DNA from: Pyxidicoccus trucidator
GTDB lineage: Bacteria; Myxococcota; Myxococcia; Myxococcales; Myxococcaceae
Direction of reading: 5' to 3'
DNA length: 64,000 bases
Assembly: GCF_010894435.1 (NCBI RefSeq)
Contig: NZ_JAAIXZ010000022.1
Span: 1-64,000 of the forward strand
The notes beneath the pieces were generated by a model. It worked only from the letters and a program-made list of their open reading frames with translations. It was not told the origin of the DNA and did not search any database. Shown one piece after another: positions 55,250-63,386 of the stretch. The translations under genes and the position numbers were made by a program. Every line of letters starts with the position of its first letter. Within the stretch, counting starts at the first letter, position 1.

Positions 55250-58200
55250 CGCTTCCCCCTGCCGGCCTTCGCCTTGAGTGCTTGTTGCTGCATTGCCTGA
55301 AGTTGCTTCCGGGCCCGCTCGTCTCGCGCCTGCTGCTTCGCGCTGTCGCCAGCCGCGTCCGGCGTGGACTGCTGGGCGACGTACTTCGCCAGCGAGGCCA
55401 CCGTCGGGTGCTGGAAGAGCTCGACCATGGAGAAGCGCCGGCCGAACGCGGCCGAGAGCTTCTCGTGGACCTGCACCATGAGGAGCGAGTGGCCCCCCAG
55501 GTCGAAGAAGTTTCCGTGGAGGCCCACCCGCTCCACCTTGAGCGCCTCCTGCCAGATGGCGGCGATGCGCTGCTCCAGGTCCGTGGTGGGCGCCTCGTAG
55601 GGAGCCGACTCCGCGTGGCCCTCGACGGGCTCCGGTAGCGCGCTCCGGTCCAGCTTGCCGTTGCGGTTGAGCGGCAGGCGCGCCAGCGGCATCAGCACGG
55701 ACGGCAGCATGTACTCGGGCAGCATCTCGCGCAGGAAGCCGCGCAGTTGCAGCGCCAGCTCCGCGTCGCCGCCTCCCGTGCCGCGCCGGGGCACGAAGTA
55801 CGCCACCAGTCGCGCCTCTCCGGGACGCGGCTCGCGCACCGTCACCACCGTGTCGCCCACTTCGGGGTGGGTGCGCATCAGCGCCTCGATTTCCCCCAGC
55901 TCGATGCGGTAGCCGCGCACCTTCACCTGGAAGTCCGCGCGACCGTGGAAGTCGATGCGGCCGTCCTCGCGGTACCGGCCCACGTCGCCGGTGCGATACA
56001 TGCGCGCGCCGGGGACGGGGCTGAAGGGGTCCGGCACGAAGCGCTCGGCCGTCAGGTCCGGGCGGCCTTCGTAGCCCCGGGCCACGCCCGCGCCGCCGAT
56101 GAAGAGCTCGCCCGGCACGCCCAGCGGCACCGGGTGAAGTCGCGCGTCCAGCACGTGCACGCGCACGTTGCCCAGCGGCCCGCCGATGCTCGGCTCCTTC
56201 GAGTCCACCACCGGGCACGTGGTGGCGTTCACCGTGCACTCGGTGGGGCCGTACATGTTGACGAAGCGCGTGCTCGGGCGCGAGGCCAGCTCCGCCCACG
56301 TGCGCGCGTCGATGGCCTCGCCGCCCACCAGGACGAGCGTGGGCGAGAAGTCCGGCTCGCGCCCCAGGCCCTGCGCCAGCATGGGCACCAGCAGCGAGGG
56401 CGTGCAGTCCAGCACGTCCACCGCGTGACGGCCCACCCAGGCGCGCATGCGCGCGGCGTCCGGACGCACCTCCTCCGGGACGAGGTGCAGCGAGTGGCCG
56501 TTGAGGAGCTGCAGCCACTGCTTCACCGACGCGTCGAAGACGAGCGGCGCGTTGACGCTGACCCGCAGGCCGGGGCCTCGGCCCTGATACACGGTGTCCC
56601 GCAGCGTGGCCGCCAGGTTGAGCGCCGAGCGGTGCGCAATCACCGCGCCCTTGGGCCGACCCGTGGAGCCCGAGGTGAAGATGACGTACGCGGCGCCTTC
56701 CGGTGCCAGCGTCACCTCGGGCGCGTGCGTGGGGGCGGCGGCGAGCGCCTCGGCTTCCTGGTCCAGACAGAGGAGGTCATACGTCCCCTCGGGCACCACC
56801 GTTCCGCGCAGGTGCGAGCGGGTGAGGGCCAGCGGCGCGCCCGACTGCTGGATGACGTAGGCCAGCCGCTCGCGCGGGTACGTCGGGTCCAGCGGGACGA
56901 AGACGCCGCCGGCCTTGAGGATGCCCAGCAGCGCCACGAGCTGCTCCACCGAGCGCTCCAGGCACACCGCCACGCGCACCTCGGGGCCCACGCCCTTCGA
57001 GCGCAGGTGCCAGGCGAGCCGGTTGGCGCGCTCGGCCAGCGCGGAGAACGTCAGCTGTTCATCCTCGAAGGACACCGCGAGCGCGTCCGGCGTCTCACGC
57101 GCCCACGCGTCGAAGCGGGCGGGAATGGTGCTGGCCGTGTCGTAGTCGCGGCCCGTGCGGTTGAAGCCGTCCAGCGCGCCCAGCTCCTGGGCGCCGAGCC
57201 ACGGCAGGGACTCAAGCGGGCGCTCCGGCGCGGCGGCGGCTTCGGAGAGCAAGGTCCCCAGCCGCGCCAGCATCCGGGCGGCCTCGGTGGAGGCGTACGC
57301 GCTGTCGTCGTGCTCCAGCTCCAGCGTCAGGCTTCCGTCACCCGCACGCACCAGGGACAGGGCCAGCTCGGCGCGCTCGGCACGGGCTACCAGTTGGAGG
57401 ACGGAGAGCTTGAGCCCACCGACCTCCACGGGCTCCGGCCGGAGGACCTCCTGGAAGGAGAACGCGAGCGGGGCGGGGGCCGCGTACACGGCGTCGAAGT
57501 AGTCCTGCCAGGCCTCGGCGTCGCGACGCTCCCGCGACACCTCACGCACGTGGTCCTCGAAGCGGGCCCGTGCGCTGGCGGAGGCTCGCAGCGGAAGCCA
57601 GCGCTCGAAGAGGCCGAGCGCCACGTCCAGGCCGTCGAAGGTGCGCCCGTCGAAGCGCACGGCCACGCAGGACTCGTCACGCGCGCCCATGCGGCCCAGC
57701 AGCAACATCCACCCGGCCAGCACCGCGTCCGCTGCCCGCGCGCCCAGACGTCCGGCGAGTGCCTCCAGGGTGGAGGTCGTCTCCGGCTTCAGCGCAAGGG
57801 ACTGGAGCCCCGGCCGCTTCCACGGTCCGCTCGCACCCGGAAGACGCGTGGGCAGCACGGTGCCGGTGGCGGACGAGACGTCGCGCGACTTCCAGTACTT
57901 CCGCCCGTCGCCCGTCTCCTCGGACTCGAGGAGCTGGTGGAAGATTTCGGCCACGTCCGCGTACTGGGGCGGTGGCTCCTCGTCCGTCGTCGCGGCGGAC
58001 GTCAGGCCCTGGCACAGCTCGCGGGCGAGGAGGAGCAGGCTCTGCCGGTCAGCGGACGGCGCGGGCAGGTCCACCACCAGGACATGCCGCTCGGGGCCCA
58101 GCCTCGCCAGCTTCAACGGAGCAGGCCCGTCCTCGGGCGTGGCCTCGGCGGACAGCACGGCCTGGAGTCGCGCCTCGGCTTCCGCGGCGGAGACAGCGCT

Positions 58201-58467
58201 CCAGTCGAGCACCTCCAGCACGGTGGCCGGCACGTCGCCGGGCACCTGCACCGCGGCCCCCGTGCCCGGAAGGCGGCGGTAGGTGGTGCGGAGCAGCTCA
58301 TGCCGCGACACGACCTCGCGTACGACGCGCTCCAGCCGCGCGGCCTCCAGCGGGCCTTCGAGCAGGAGCGCGGCACGGGCACGCGCGGACGTGGCGGGAG
58401 TTGCCGCCAGGAGCGACCACTGACGCGCTTGTTGGGGGGAGAGCCGGAATCCAGGGGTGTGGGTCAC
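55246..58467 (-). CDS. NRPS: catalytically dead C-like (interface?) domain - A - T
   Basis: 1073 aa. Residues 1-430 have a condensation-type fold (RLSPQQARQWSLL, RHELLRTTYR), but the HHxxxDG site is replaced by DLPAPSADR (133-141), so it cannot condense by the usual His. The A domain is about 445-945 (FTSGSTGRPKGAVI); pocket residues are D-A-K-D-L-G-M-V-N-K, closest to glutamate codes. The T domain has Ser994 in LGGHSLL. The gene lies 46 bp after a SyrP-like hydroxylase. Dead C-like domains in this position are known as interface domains that recruit amino-acid beta-hydroxylases. Real condensation could come from the C domain ending the FAAL protein. Confidence 0.9.
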   Translation of the reverse strand: MTHTPGFRLSPQQARQWSLLAATPATSARARAALLLEGPLEAARLERVVREVVSRHELLRTTYRRLPGTGAAVQVPGDVPATVLEVLDWSAVSAAEAEARLQAVLSAEATPEDGPAPLKLARLGPERHVLVVDLPAPSADRQSLLLLARELCQGLTSAATTDEEPPPQYADVAEIFHQLLESEETGDGRKYWKSRDVSSATGTVLPTRLPGASGPWKRPGLQSLALKPETTSTLEALAGRLGARAADAVLAGWMLLLGRMGARDESCVAVRFDGRTFDGLDVALGLFERWLPLRASASARARFEDHVREVSRERRDAEAWQDYFDAVYAAPAPLAFSFQEVLRPEPVEVGGLKLSVLQLVARAERAELALSLVRAGDGSLTLELEHDDSAYASTEAARMLARLGTLLSEAAAAPERPLESLPWLGAQELGALDGFNRTGRDYDTASTIPARFDAWARETPDALAVSFEDEQLTFSALAERANRLAWHLRSKGVGPEVRVAVCLERSVEQLVALLGILKAGGVFVPLDPTYPRERLAYVIQQSGAPLALTRSHLRGTVVPEGTYDLLCLDQEAEALAAAPTHAPEVTLAPEGAAYVIFTSGSTGRPKGAVIAHRSALNLAATLRDTVYQGRGPGLRVSVNAPLVFDASVKQWLQLLNGHSLHLVPEEVRPDAARMRAWVGRHAVDVLDCTPSLLVPMLAQGLGREPDFSPTLVLVGGEAIDARTWAELASRPSTRFVNMYGPTECTVNATTCPVVDSKEPSIGGPLGNVRVHVLDARLHPVPLGVPGELFIGGAGVARGYEGRPDLTAERFVPDPFSPVPGARMYRTGDVGRYREDGRIDFHGRADFQVKVRGYRIELGEIEALMRTHPEVGDTVVTVREPRPGEARLVAYFVPRRGTGGGDAELALQLRGFLREMLPEYMLPSVLMPLARLPLNRNGKLDRSALPEPVEGHAESAPYEAPTTDLEQRIAAIWQEALKVERVGLHGNFFDLGGHSLLMVQVHEKLSAAFGRRFSMVELFQHPTVASLAKYVAQQSTPDAAGDSAKQQARDERARKQLQAMQQQALKAKAGRGKR

Positions 58468-58513
58468 GGTGATGGCTCATCGGTAGTCGGCGCCATCGGG
58501 CGCGTTGGGAAGC

Positions 58514-59578
58514 TCAGGACGAGGAGGAGCCTGGCGGGGCCACATCACTCCAGGAGAAGGGGCGCGCCATGCCCGCCAGCACCCGTCGGGGCCCGGAGAA
58601 CGGGGAGCGCGCATGCGCGGCGAGCATGTTGTCCACGACGAGCAGGTCCCCACGCTCCCACGGGAAGGCCACCAGCTCCGCGTCGTACGCGGCGCGCAGC
58701 GTCTCCAGCGTGGCCGGTTCGATGGGCGAGCCATCGCCGTAGTACGTGTTGTTGGGCAGCTCGTCCTCGCCCAGGTCGGCCAGCAGCACCGCACCCACCT
58801 GCGGGGGCAGGGTGGAGACGTGGAAGAACGTGGCGTGGTTGAACCAGACGGGCTCGCGGGTGACGGGGTGGAGCCCCGCGGCGCGGCGCACCTGGCGCGT
58901 GCGCAGGCGGTTGCCCTCGCGCCACTCGAAGCTGATGCCGTTGCGGCGGCAGTACGCTTCCACCTCGGCGCGGTCCTCGGTCTGGAAGGCCGTCTGCCAG
59001 CTCAGCCCCAGCTGGTGGCCGAAGTTGCGGACGTACATATAGCCCTGCTCCAGGAAGCGGGCGCGCAGCTCCGCCGGCAGGCGCTGGTACACCCGCCGCG
59101 AGTCCACCAGCGGCGTCTCGCCTCCCTGCTGCGCGGGCGTCACGCAGGCGAAGAAGAGGCGCAGTGGGAAGGTCAGGTTGTAGGACTGCTCGTTGTGCGG
59201 ATAGATGCGCTCGGCCGCGGGGTGGTCCGTGGACGTGTAGATGTTGCCGCTGACCTGGGAGCGCGGTGACGAGCGCTCCTCGTACTTCAGCGCCTCGTCG
59301 GCCAGCGCCTGGATGGCGGCGTCCATGGCCTCGGGCGTCGCCACGTCGAAGCCGCGAAAGAGCACGGCGCCGTGGCGGTGCAGGTGCTCATCCACACGGG
59401 CACGCTGGCCACGGGCCCACGCGGCCAGGTCCACGCCCGGAAGCGCGGGACGGGCCACGACGGGCAGGTGAGTTGCGGGGCGGGGTTCCTCGAAGCGCAC
59501 CCAGTCCTGTCCGGAGCCATCCACCTCGCGGCGCCGCACCTGGGGCAGCGCGCGCTTCACCGGGCCACCTGCCGTCAT
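58514..59578 (-). CDS. TauD/SyrP-like Fe(II)/2-oxoglutarate-dependent hydroxylase
   Basis: 354 aa. The facial triad is visible: H128-N-E130 (PHNEQSYN), a distal His322 (MLAAHARS), and an Arg at 331/332 for 2-oxoglutarate. Length and HNE motif match SyrP-type enzymes, which hydroxylate the beta-carbon of a T-domain-bound amino acid. It overlaps the FAAL-ACP-C stop by four bases and precedes the NRPS with the dead C-like domain. Likely substrate: the amino acid on that NRPS carrier. Confidence 0.88.
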   Translation of the reverse strand: MTAGGPVKRALPQVRRREVDGSGQDWVRFEEPRPATHLPVVARPALPGVDLAAWARGQRARVDEHLHRHGAVLFRGFDVATPEAMDAAIQALADEALKYEERSSPRSQVSGNIYTSTDHPAAERIYPHNEQSYNLTFPLRLFFACVTPAQQGGETPLVDSRRVYQRLPAELRARFLEQGYMYVRNFGHQLGLSWQTAFQTEDRAEVEAYCRRNGISFEWREGNRLRTRQVRRAAGLHPVTREPVWFNHATFFHVSTLPPQVGAVLLADLGEDELPNNTYYGDGSPIEPATLETLRAAYDAELVAFPWERGDLLVVDNMLAAHARSPFSGPRRVLAGMARPFSWSDVAPPGSSSS

Positions 59579-62500
59579 GACTCACCTCCGCTCTTGCGGC
59601 GTACGCTGCGGAACAGCTCCTTGCGCGTCGACTGCAGCTCCTTCGCCCGGGCCTGCTGCCGCTGGCGCTCCAGCTCGGCCAGTTGCTGCCTCAGCTCGTC
59701 CACCGTGGCGTCGGGCCGCGTCACCGCCGTGGTCAGCACCGCCTCGTAGTCCTCCGCGAGCCGGGTGATGGTGGGCGCGTCGAACAACGCCGTGGCGTAG
59801 CGCAGCACGCCGTGGAAGTGCCCACCGGACTCGGACAGCAACACGGACAGGTCGAACGGCGAGCCTCCGTCATCCACCTCGAGCTGCCGGAGCTCCAGCC
59901 CTGGCAGCTTCAGCGCGGGCAGCGGCGCGTTCTCCAGCACGAACATCACCTGGAAGAGCGGGTTGTAGCGGGCGTCGCGCGGCGGGCGCAGCGCCTCCAC
60001 CAGCTTGTCGAAGGGGACGTGCGGGCGCGCGTAGCCGCCGAGCGCCACCTCGCGCACGCGCCCGAGCACCGCGCGGAAGGACGGGTTGCCCTCCAGGCCC
60101 ACGCGCAGCACCAGCTGGTTGACGAAGAGGCCGGCCAGCCCCTGCGTGCGGGCGTGCTCGCGGTTGGCCACGTCCGTGCCCACCACCAGGTCCGTGCGGC
60201 CCGTGCGCGCGTGCAGCACCACGAGGAAGCCCGCGAGCAGCGACATGAAGGGCGTGGCGCCCTCGGCCTGGCCCAGCTGGCGCAGGCCCGAGGTGAGGGC
60301 GGGGGAGAGCGCCAGCGGGTGACGCGCGCCCTCGAAGTGCTGTCGCTCCGGACGGGGCCTGTCGGAGGGCAGCTCCAGCAACGGAGGTGCACCCGTGAGG
60401 CGCTCCTTCCACCACGACAGCTCCGCCTCCAGCTCGCCGCCCTCCAGCCACCGGCGCAGCCACGCGGCATGGTCGGCGTACTGCACGGGCAGCGCGGGCA
60501 GGGGAGAGGGCCGCCCCTGCGCGAAGGCCGCGTAGAGCGCGCCCAACTCGCGCACCAGCACGCCCATGGTCCACCCGTCGGACACCCCGTGGTGCAGCGT
60601 CAGCAGCAGCCGGTGCTTGCGCTCCGACAGCCGCAGCAGCCGTGCTCGCACCGGAAGGCCGTGCTCCAGGTCGAAGGGGCGACGGGCCTCCTCGGCGGTG
60701 AGGCGCTCGGCTTCCGGCTGCCGCTCCGCGTCGGGCAGCGCGCCCAGGTCCACCACCGCGCCGGGTCCGGAGAGCTGGGCCGGGACTTCTTCCGGCGGAA
60801 GGATGACCTGGGTGAAGCGTCCCTCCGCGCGGGGGAAGCGCGTGCGCAGCACCTCGTGCCGCTGGAAGATGGCGGCCAGGGCCTGGCCCAGCGCCGCCAC
60901 GTCCAGCGCCCCCTCCAGCTCCACCGCCGCCGGGATGTTGTAGGCCGCGCTGCCCGCCGACAGCTGCTCCAGGAAGAGCAACCGCTCCTGCGCGTAGGAG
61001 AGCGGCGGCGAGTCCCCACGAGCGCCAGCCACCAGGGGAGGCAGCACCGCGGTGGGGTGGCGCAGCTCCGCGAGCGCCCGCGCGGTGAGCGCCTCCAGGT
61101 GCACGCCCTCCAGCAGCAACGCCACCGGCAACCCGACGCCCAGCTCCTCCTCCAGCGCGCCCTTCAGTTCAATGGCATGGATGGAGTCCAGCCCCAGCTC
61201 GGTGAGGGGGCGCGTCGCATCCAGCGCCGACGCAGGCATCGACAGCGCCCGGGCCAGCCGGCCCTGGAGCCACGCGCCCAGCAGCCGCGAGCACTCCTCC
61301 TCTGACGCGGCCAGCAGCGCCTCGCGGGTGAGCGGAGGCAGCGCCTCTTCCTGGCTCGCGGGCGCATCGGACGCGTCCGCTACACCCCGGTCCTCCGCGA
61401 GCACCTCCAGCTCACCGGCCACGTACATGGCGCGAGTCGCGCGCCGCTGCACCTTGCCGCTGGACGTCTTGGGCAGGCCACCCGGGGGGATGAGCACCAC
61501 GGTGCCGACCGCCACCTCGTGCGCCTGCGCGATGGCGCGGCGCAGGGCAGCGACAGCCGCCGCGGGCTCCGACAGCCGGTTGCGGTCCACCTCCATCACC
61601 ACCACCAGCCGCTCCTCGCCGTCCGCCTCCACGGAGAACGCCGCCGAGCAGCCGGGACGCATCGCCGGGTGACTGGCCTCCGCCGTCAGCTCCAGGTCCT
61701 GCGGGTAGTGGTTGCGACCGCGCAGGATGATGAGGTCCTTGATGCGGCCCGCGACGAACAGCTCTCCCTCCGCCACGAAGCCGAGGTCGCCGGTGCGCAG
61801 GTACGACCCTTCGCCCGTGTCGGCGCGGCGGGCACGGAAGGTGGCCTCGCTCTCCTCGGGGCGCTCCCAGTAGCTGGCGGCCACGCTGGCGCCACGCACC
61901 CAGATTTCCCCCAGCCGTCCCTCCTTCGCGGGCACGCGGGACTCCGGGTCCACGACGAGCAGTTCCTGCTCCAGCACGCCCTGGCCACAGCCCACCAGCA
62001 CGCTCGCGCCGTCGGCTCCGGCCTCCGACGCCTCGGCGCGGCCCTGCTGGAGGGACTCGCGCACGTACGCCCGCTCCACCGGCGGCGTGGCCTTGCGCCC
62101 TCCCGCGGCAATCAACGTGGCCTCGGCCAGCCCGTAGCACGGGTAGAACGCCTGCTTGCGGAAGCCCGACACCTCGAAGGCCCGGGCGAAGCGCTCCAGC
62201 GTCTCCGCGCGCACCGGCTCGGCGCCGTTGAAGGCCACGTCCCAGCTGCTCAAGTCGAGCGCCGCCCGCTGCTCCGGCGTCGTCTTGCGCACGCACAAGT
62301 CGAACGCGAAGTTGGGCCCGCCGCTCGTCGTCGCCTTGTAGCGGGAGATGGCCTCCAGCCACCGCGCCGGTCGCTTGAGGAAGTCCAGCGGCGACATGAG
62401 CACCACCGGGAAGCCGCCACACAGCGGCTGCAGCACCCCGCCGATGAGGCCCATGTCGTGGTACGGCGGCAGCCAGATGACGCCCCGGCTGGCCTCGGTG

Positions 62501-63123
62501 TGCTCGAAGCAGCGGTGGATGGCCAGCGAGTTGTGCAGCAGGTTGCCGTGGCTGAGCATCACCCCGCGAGGCGTGCCCGTGGAGCCGGAGGTGTACTGGA
62601 GGAACGCCAGCGACTCGCGCGTGGCGCCCGGCTCCTTCCACGCGTCCGCCGCTCCGGCCTCCACCGTGTCGGTGGCAATCCACGTCAGCCCCGCCAGCGC
62701 CGCGGACTGCTCACCCAGCGACTCCACCACGGACTGGATGAAGCCGGTGGTGAGCGCGAAGCGCGCGCGCGCGTCGTGGATCACCGCCTCCAGCCGGGGC
62801 AGCGTGCGCGCCACCCGCATCGGGTCCGGCGGGTAGGCCGGCACCGCCACCGCGCCCGCGTAGAGGCAGCCGACGAAGGCGGCTACGTAGTCCAGGCCCG
62901 GGGCGTAGAGCAGCAGCACGCGCTCACCCCGCGCGCCGCGCTCCTGCAGGAAGCCACCAATGGCCCGCGCCCGAGCGTCCAGCTCCGCGTACGTGAGGTG
63001 GGCTTCCTCGCCGTCACCGTCCACCAGGAAGGTGTACGCACGCTGATCGCCATGCTGCTCCGCGCGACACCGGGACAGCTCCACCAGCGTCGAGCACTCC
63101 AACAGCAGATTCGTCGCGCGCAT
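59575..63123 (-). CDS. FAAL-ACP-C starter protein of the second cluster
   Basis: 1182 aa from MRATNLLLECSTLVELS; an upstream in-frame ATG at 63237 would add a basic, low-complexity tail and is rejected. FAAL: YTSGSTGTPRGVMLSHGN, IWLPPYHDMGLIGG, C-terminal SSGKVQRR. ACP: GLDSIHAIEL, Ser647. C: HHGVSDGW starting at His844, intact. It ends with a charged helical tail (QQQARAKELQSTRKELFRS) that could dock to the next protein. Function: activate a fatty acid, load it and condense it onto the first amino acid, which sits on the separate NRPS at 55246-58467. Confidence 0.93.
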   Translation of the reverse strand: MRATNLLLECSTLVELSRCRAEQHGDQRAYTFLVDGDGEEAHLTYAELDARARAIGGFLQERGARGERVLLLYAPGLDYVAAFVGCLYAGAVAVPAYPPDPMRVARTLPRLEAVIHDARARFALTTGFIQSVVESLGEQSAALAGLTWIATDTVEAGAADAWKEPGATRESLAFLQYTSGSTGTPRGVMLSHGNLLHNSLAIHRCFEHTEASRGVIWLPPYHDMGLIGGVLQPLCGGFPVVLMSPLDFLKRPARWLEAISRYKATTSGGPNFAFDLCVRKTTPEQRAALDLSSWDVAFNGAEPVRAETLERFARAFEVSGFRKQAFYPCYGLAEATLIAAGGRKATPPVERAYVRESLQQGRAEASEAGADGASVLVGCGQGVLEQELLVVDPESRVPAKEGRLGEIWVRGASVAASYWERPEESEATFRARRADTGEGSYLRTGDLGFVAEGELFVAGRIKDLIILRGRNHYPQDLELTAEASHPAMRPGCSAAFSVEADGEERLVVVMEVDRNRLSEPAAAVAALRRAIAQAHEVAVGTVVLIPPGGLPKTSSGKVQRRATRAMYVAGELEVLAEDRGVADASDAPASQEEALPPLTREALLAASEEECSRLLGAWLQGRLARALSMPASALDATRPLTELGLDSIHAIELKGALEEELGVGLPVALLLEGVHLEALTARALAELRHPTAVLPPLVAGARGDSPPLSYAQERLLFLEQLSAGSAAYNIPAAVELEGALDVAALGQALAAIFQRHEVLRTRFPRAEGRFTQVILPPEEVPAQLSGPGAVVDLGALPDAERQPEAERLTAEEARRPFDLEHGLPVRARLLRLSERKHRLLLTLHHGVSDGWTMGVLVRELGALYAAFAQGRPSPLPALPVQYADHAAWLRRWLEGGELEAELSWWKERLTGAPPLLELPSDRPRPERQHFEGARHPLALSPALTSGLRQLGQAEGATPFMSLLAGFLVVLHARTGRTDLVVGTDVANREHARTQGLAGLFVNQLVLRVGLEGNPSFRAVLGRVREVALGGYARPHVPFDKLVEALRPPRDARYNPLFQVMFVLENAPLPALKLPGLELRQLEVDDGGSPFDLSVLLSESGGHFHGVLRYATALFDAPTITRLAEDYEAVLTTAVTRPDATVDELRQQLAELERQRQQARAKELQSTRKELFRSVRRKSGGES

Positions 63124-63270
63124 ACGTCCCGTACCCGCCTCCCGAGCCCCGCCACCCCGGAAGGGCTTCGCGAGTGTCCCCCTTGCCTGGCTGGCTCGCG
63201 GTCCACCGCGAACACAGTCAGCGCGATTCGGGGACACGGTCTCCCGCGCGCCCGGCAGCGCGACACATTT

Positions 63271-63283
63271 GTTTGATACAAAC
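63271..63283. promoter_or_regulatory. Perfect short palindrome upstream of the second cluster's FAAL gene
   Basis: GTTTG-ATA-CAAAC, centred about 150 bp upstream of the FAAL start, in an A/T-richer patch of the 263-bp gap. It is a candidate operator; the short arms make chance plausible. Confidence 0.35.
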
Positions 63284-63386
63284 CGAGTAACACAGCCGTC
63301 TGTCGGATGTCCAGGCAGGGCGGAAAAAACGAGATTGGCGGGATTTTGCCCGCCCCCCGGACGACCGCTGAAGACCCGTCAGGTGC

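Noticed and set aside
52670..60000. Long + strand frames opposite the second PKS/NRPS (for example 52670-55300, 55747-58842)
   Set aside because: Same mirror effect of codon bias; no recognisable domain, while KS, AT and A motifs are read on the minus strand.
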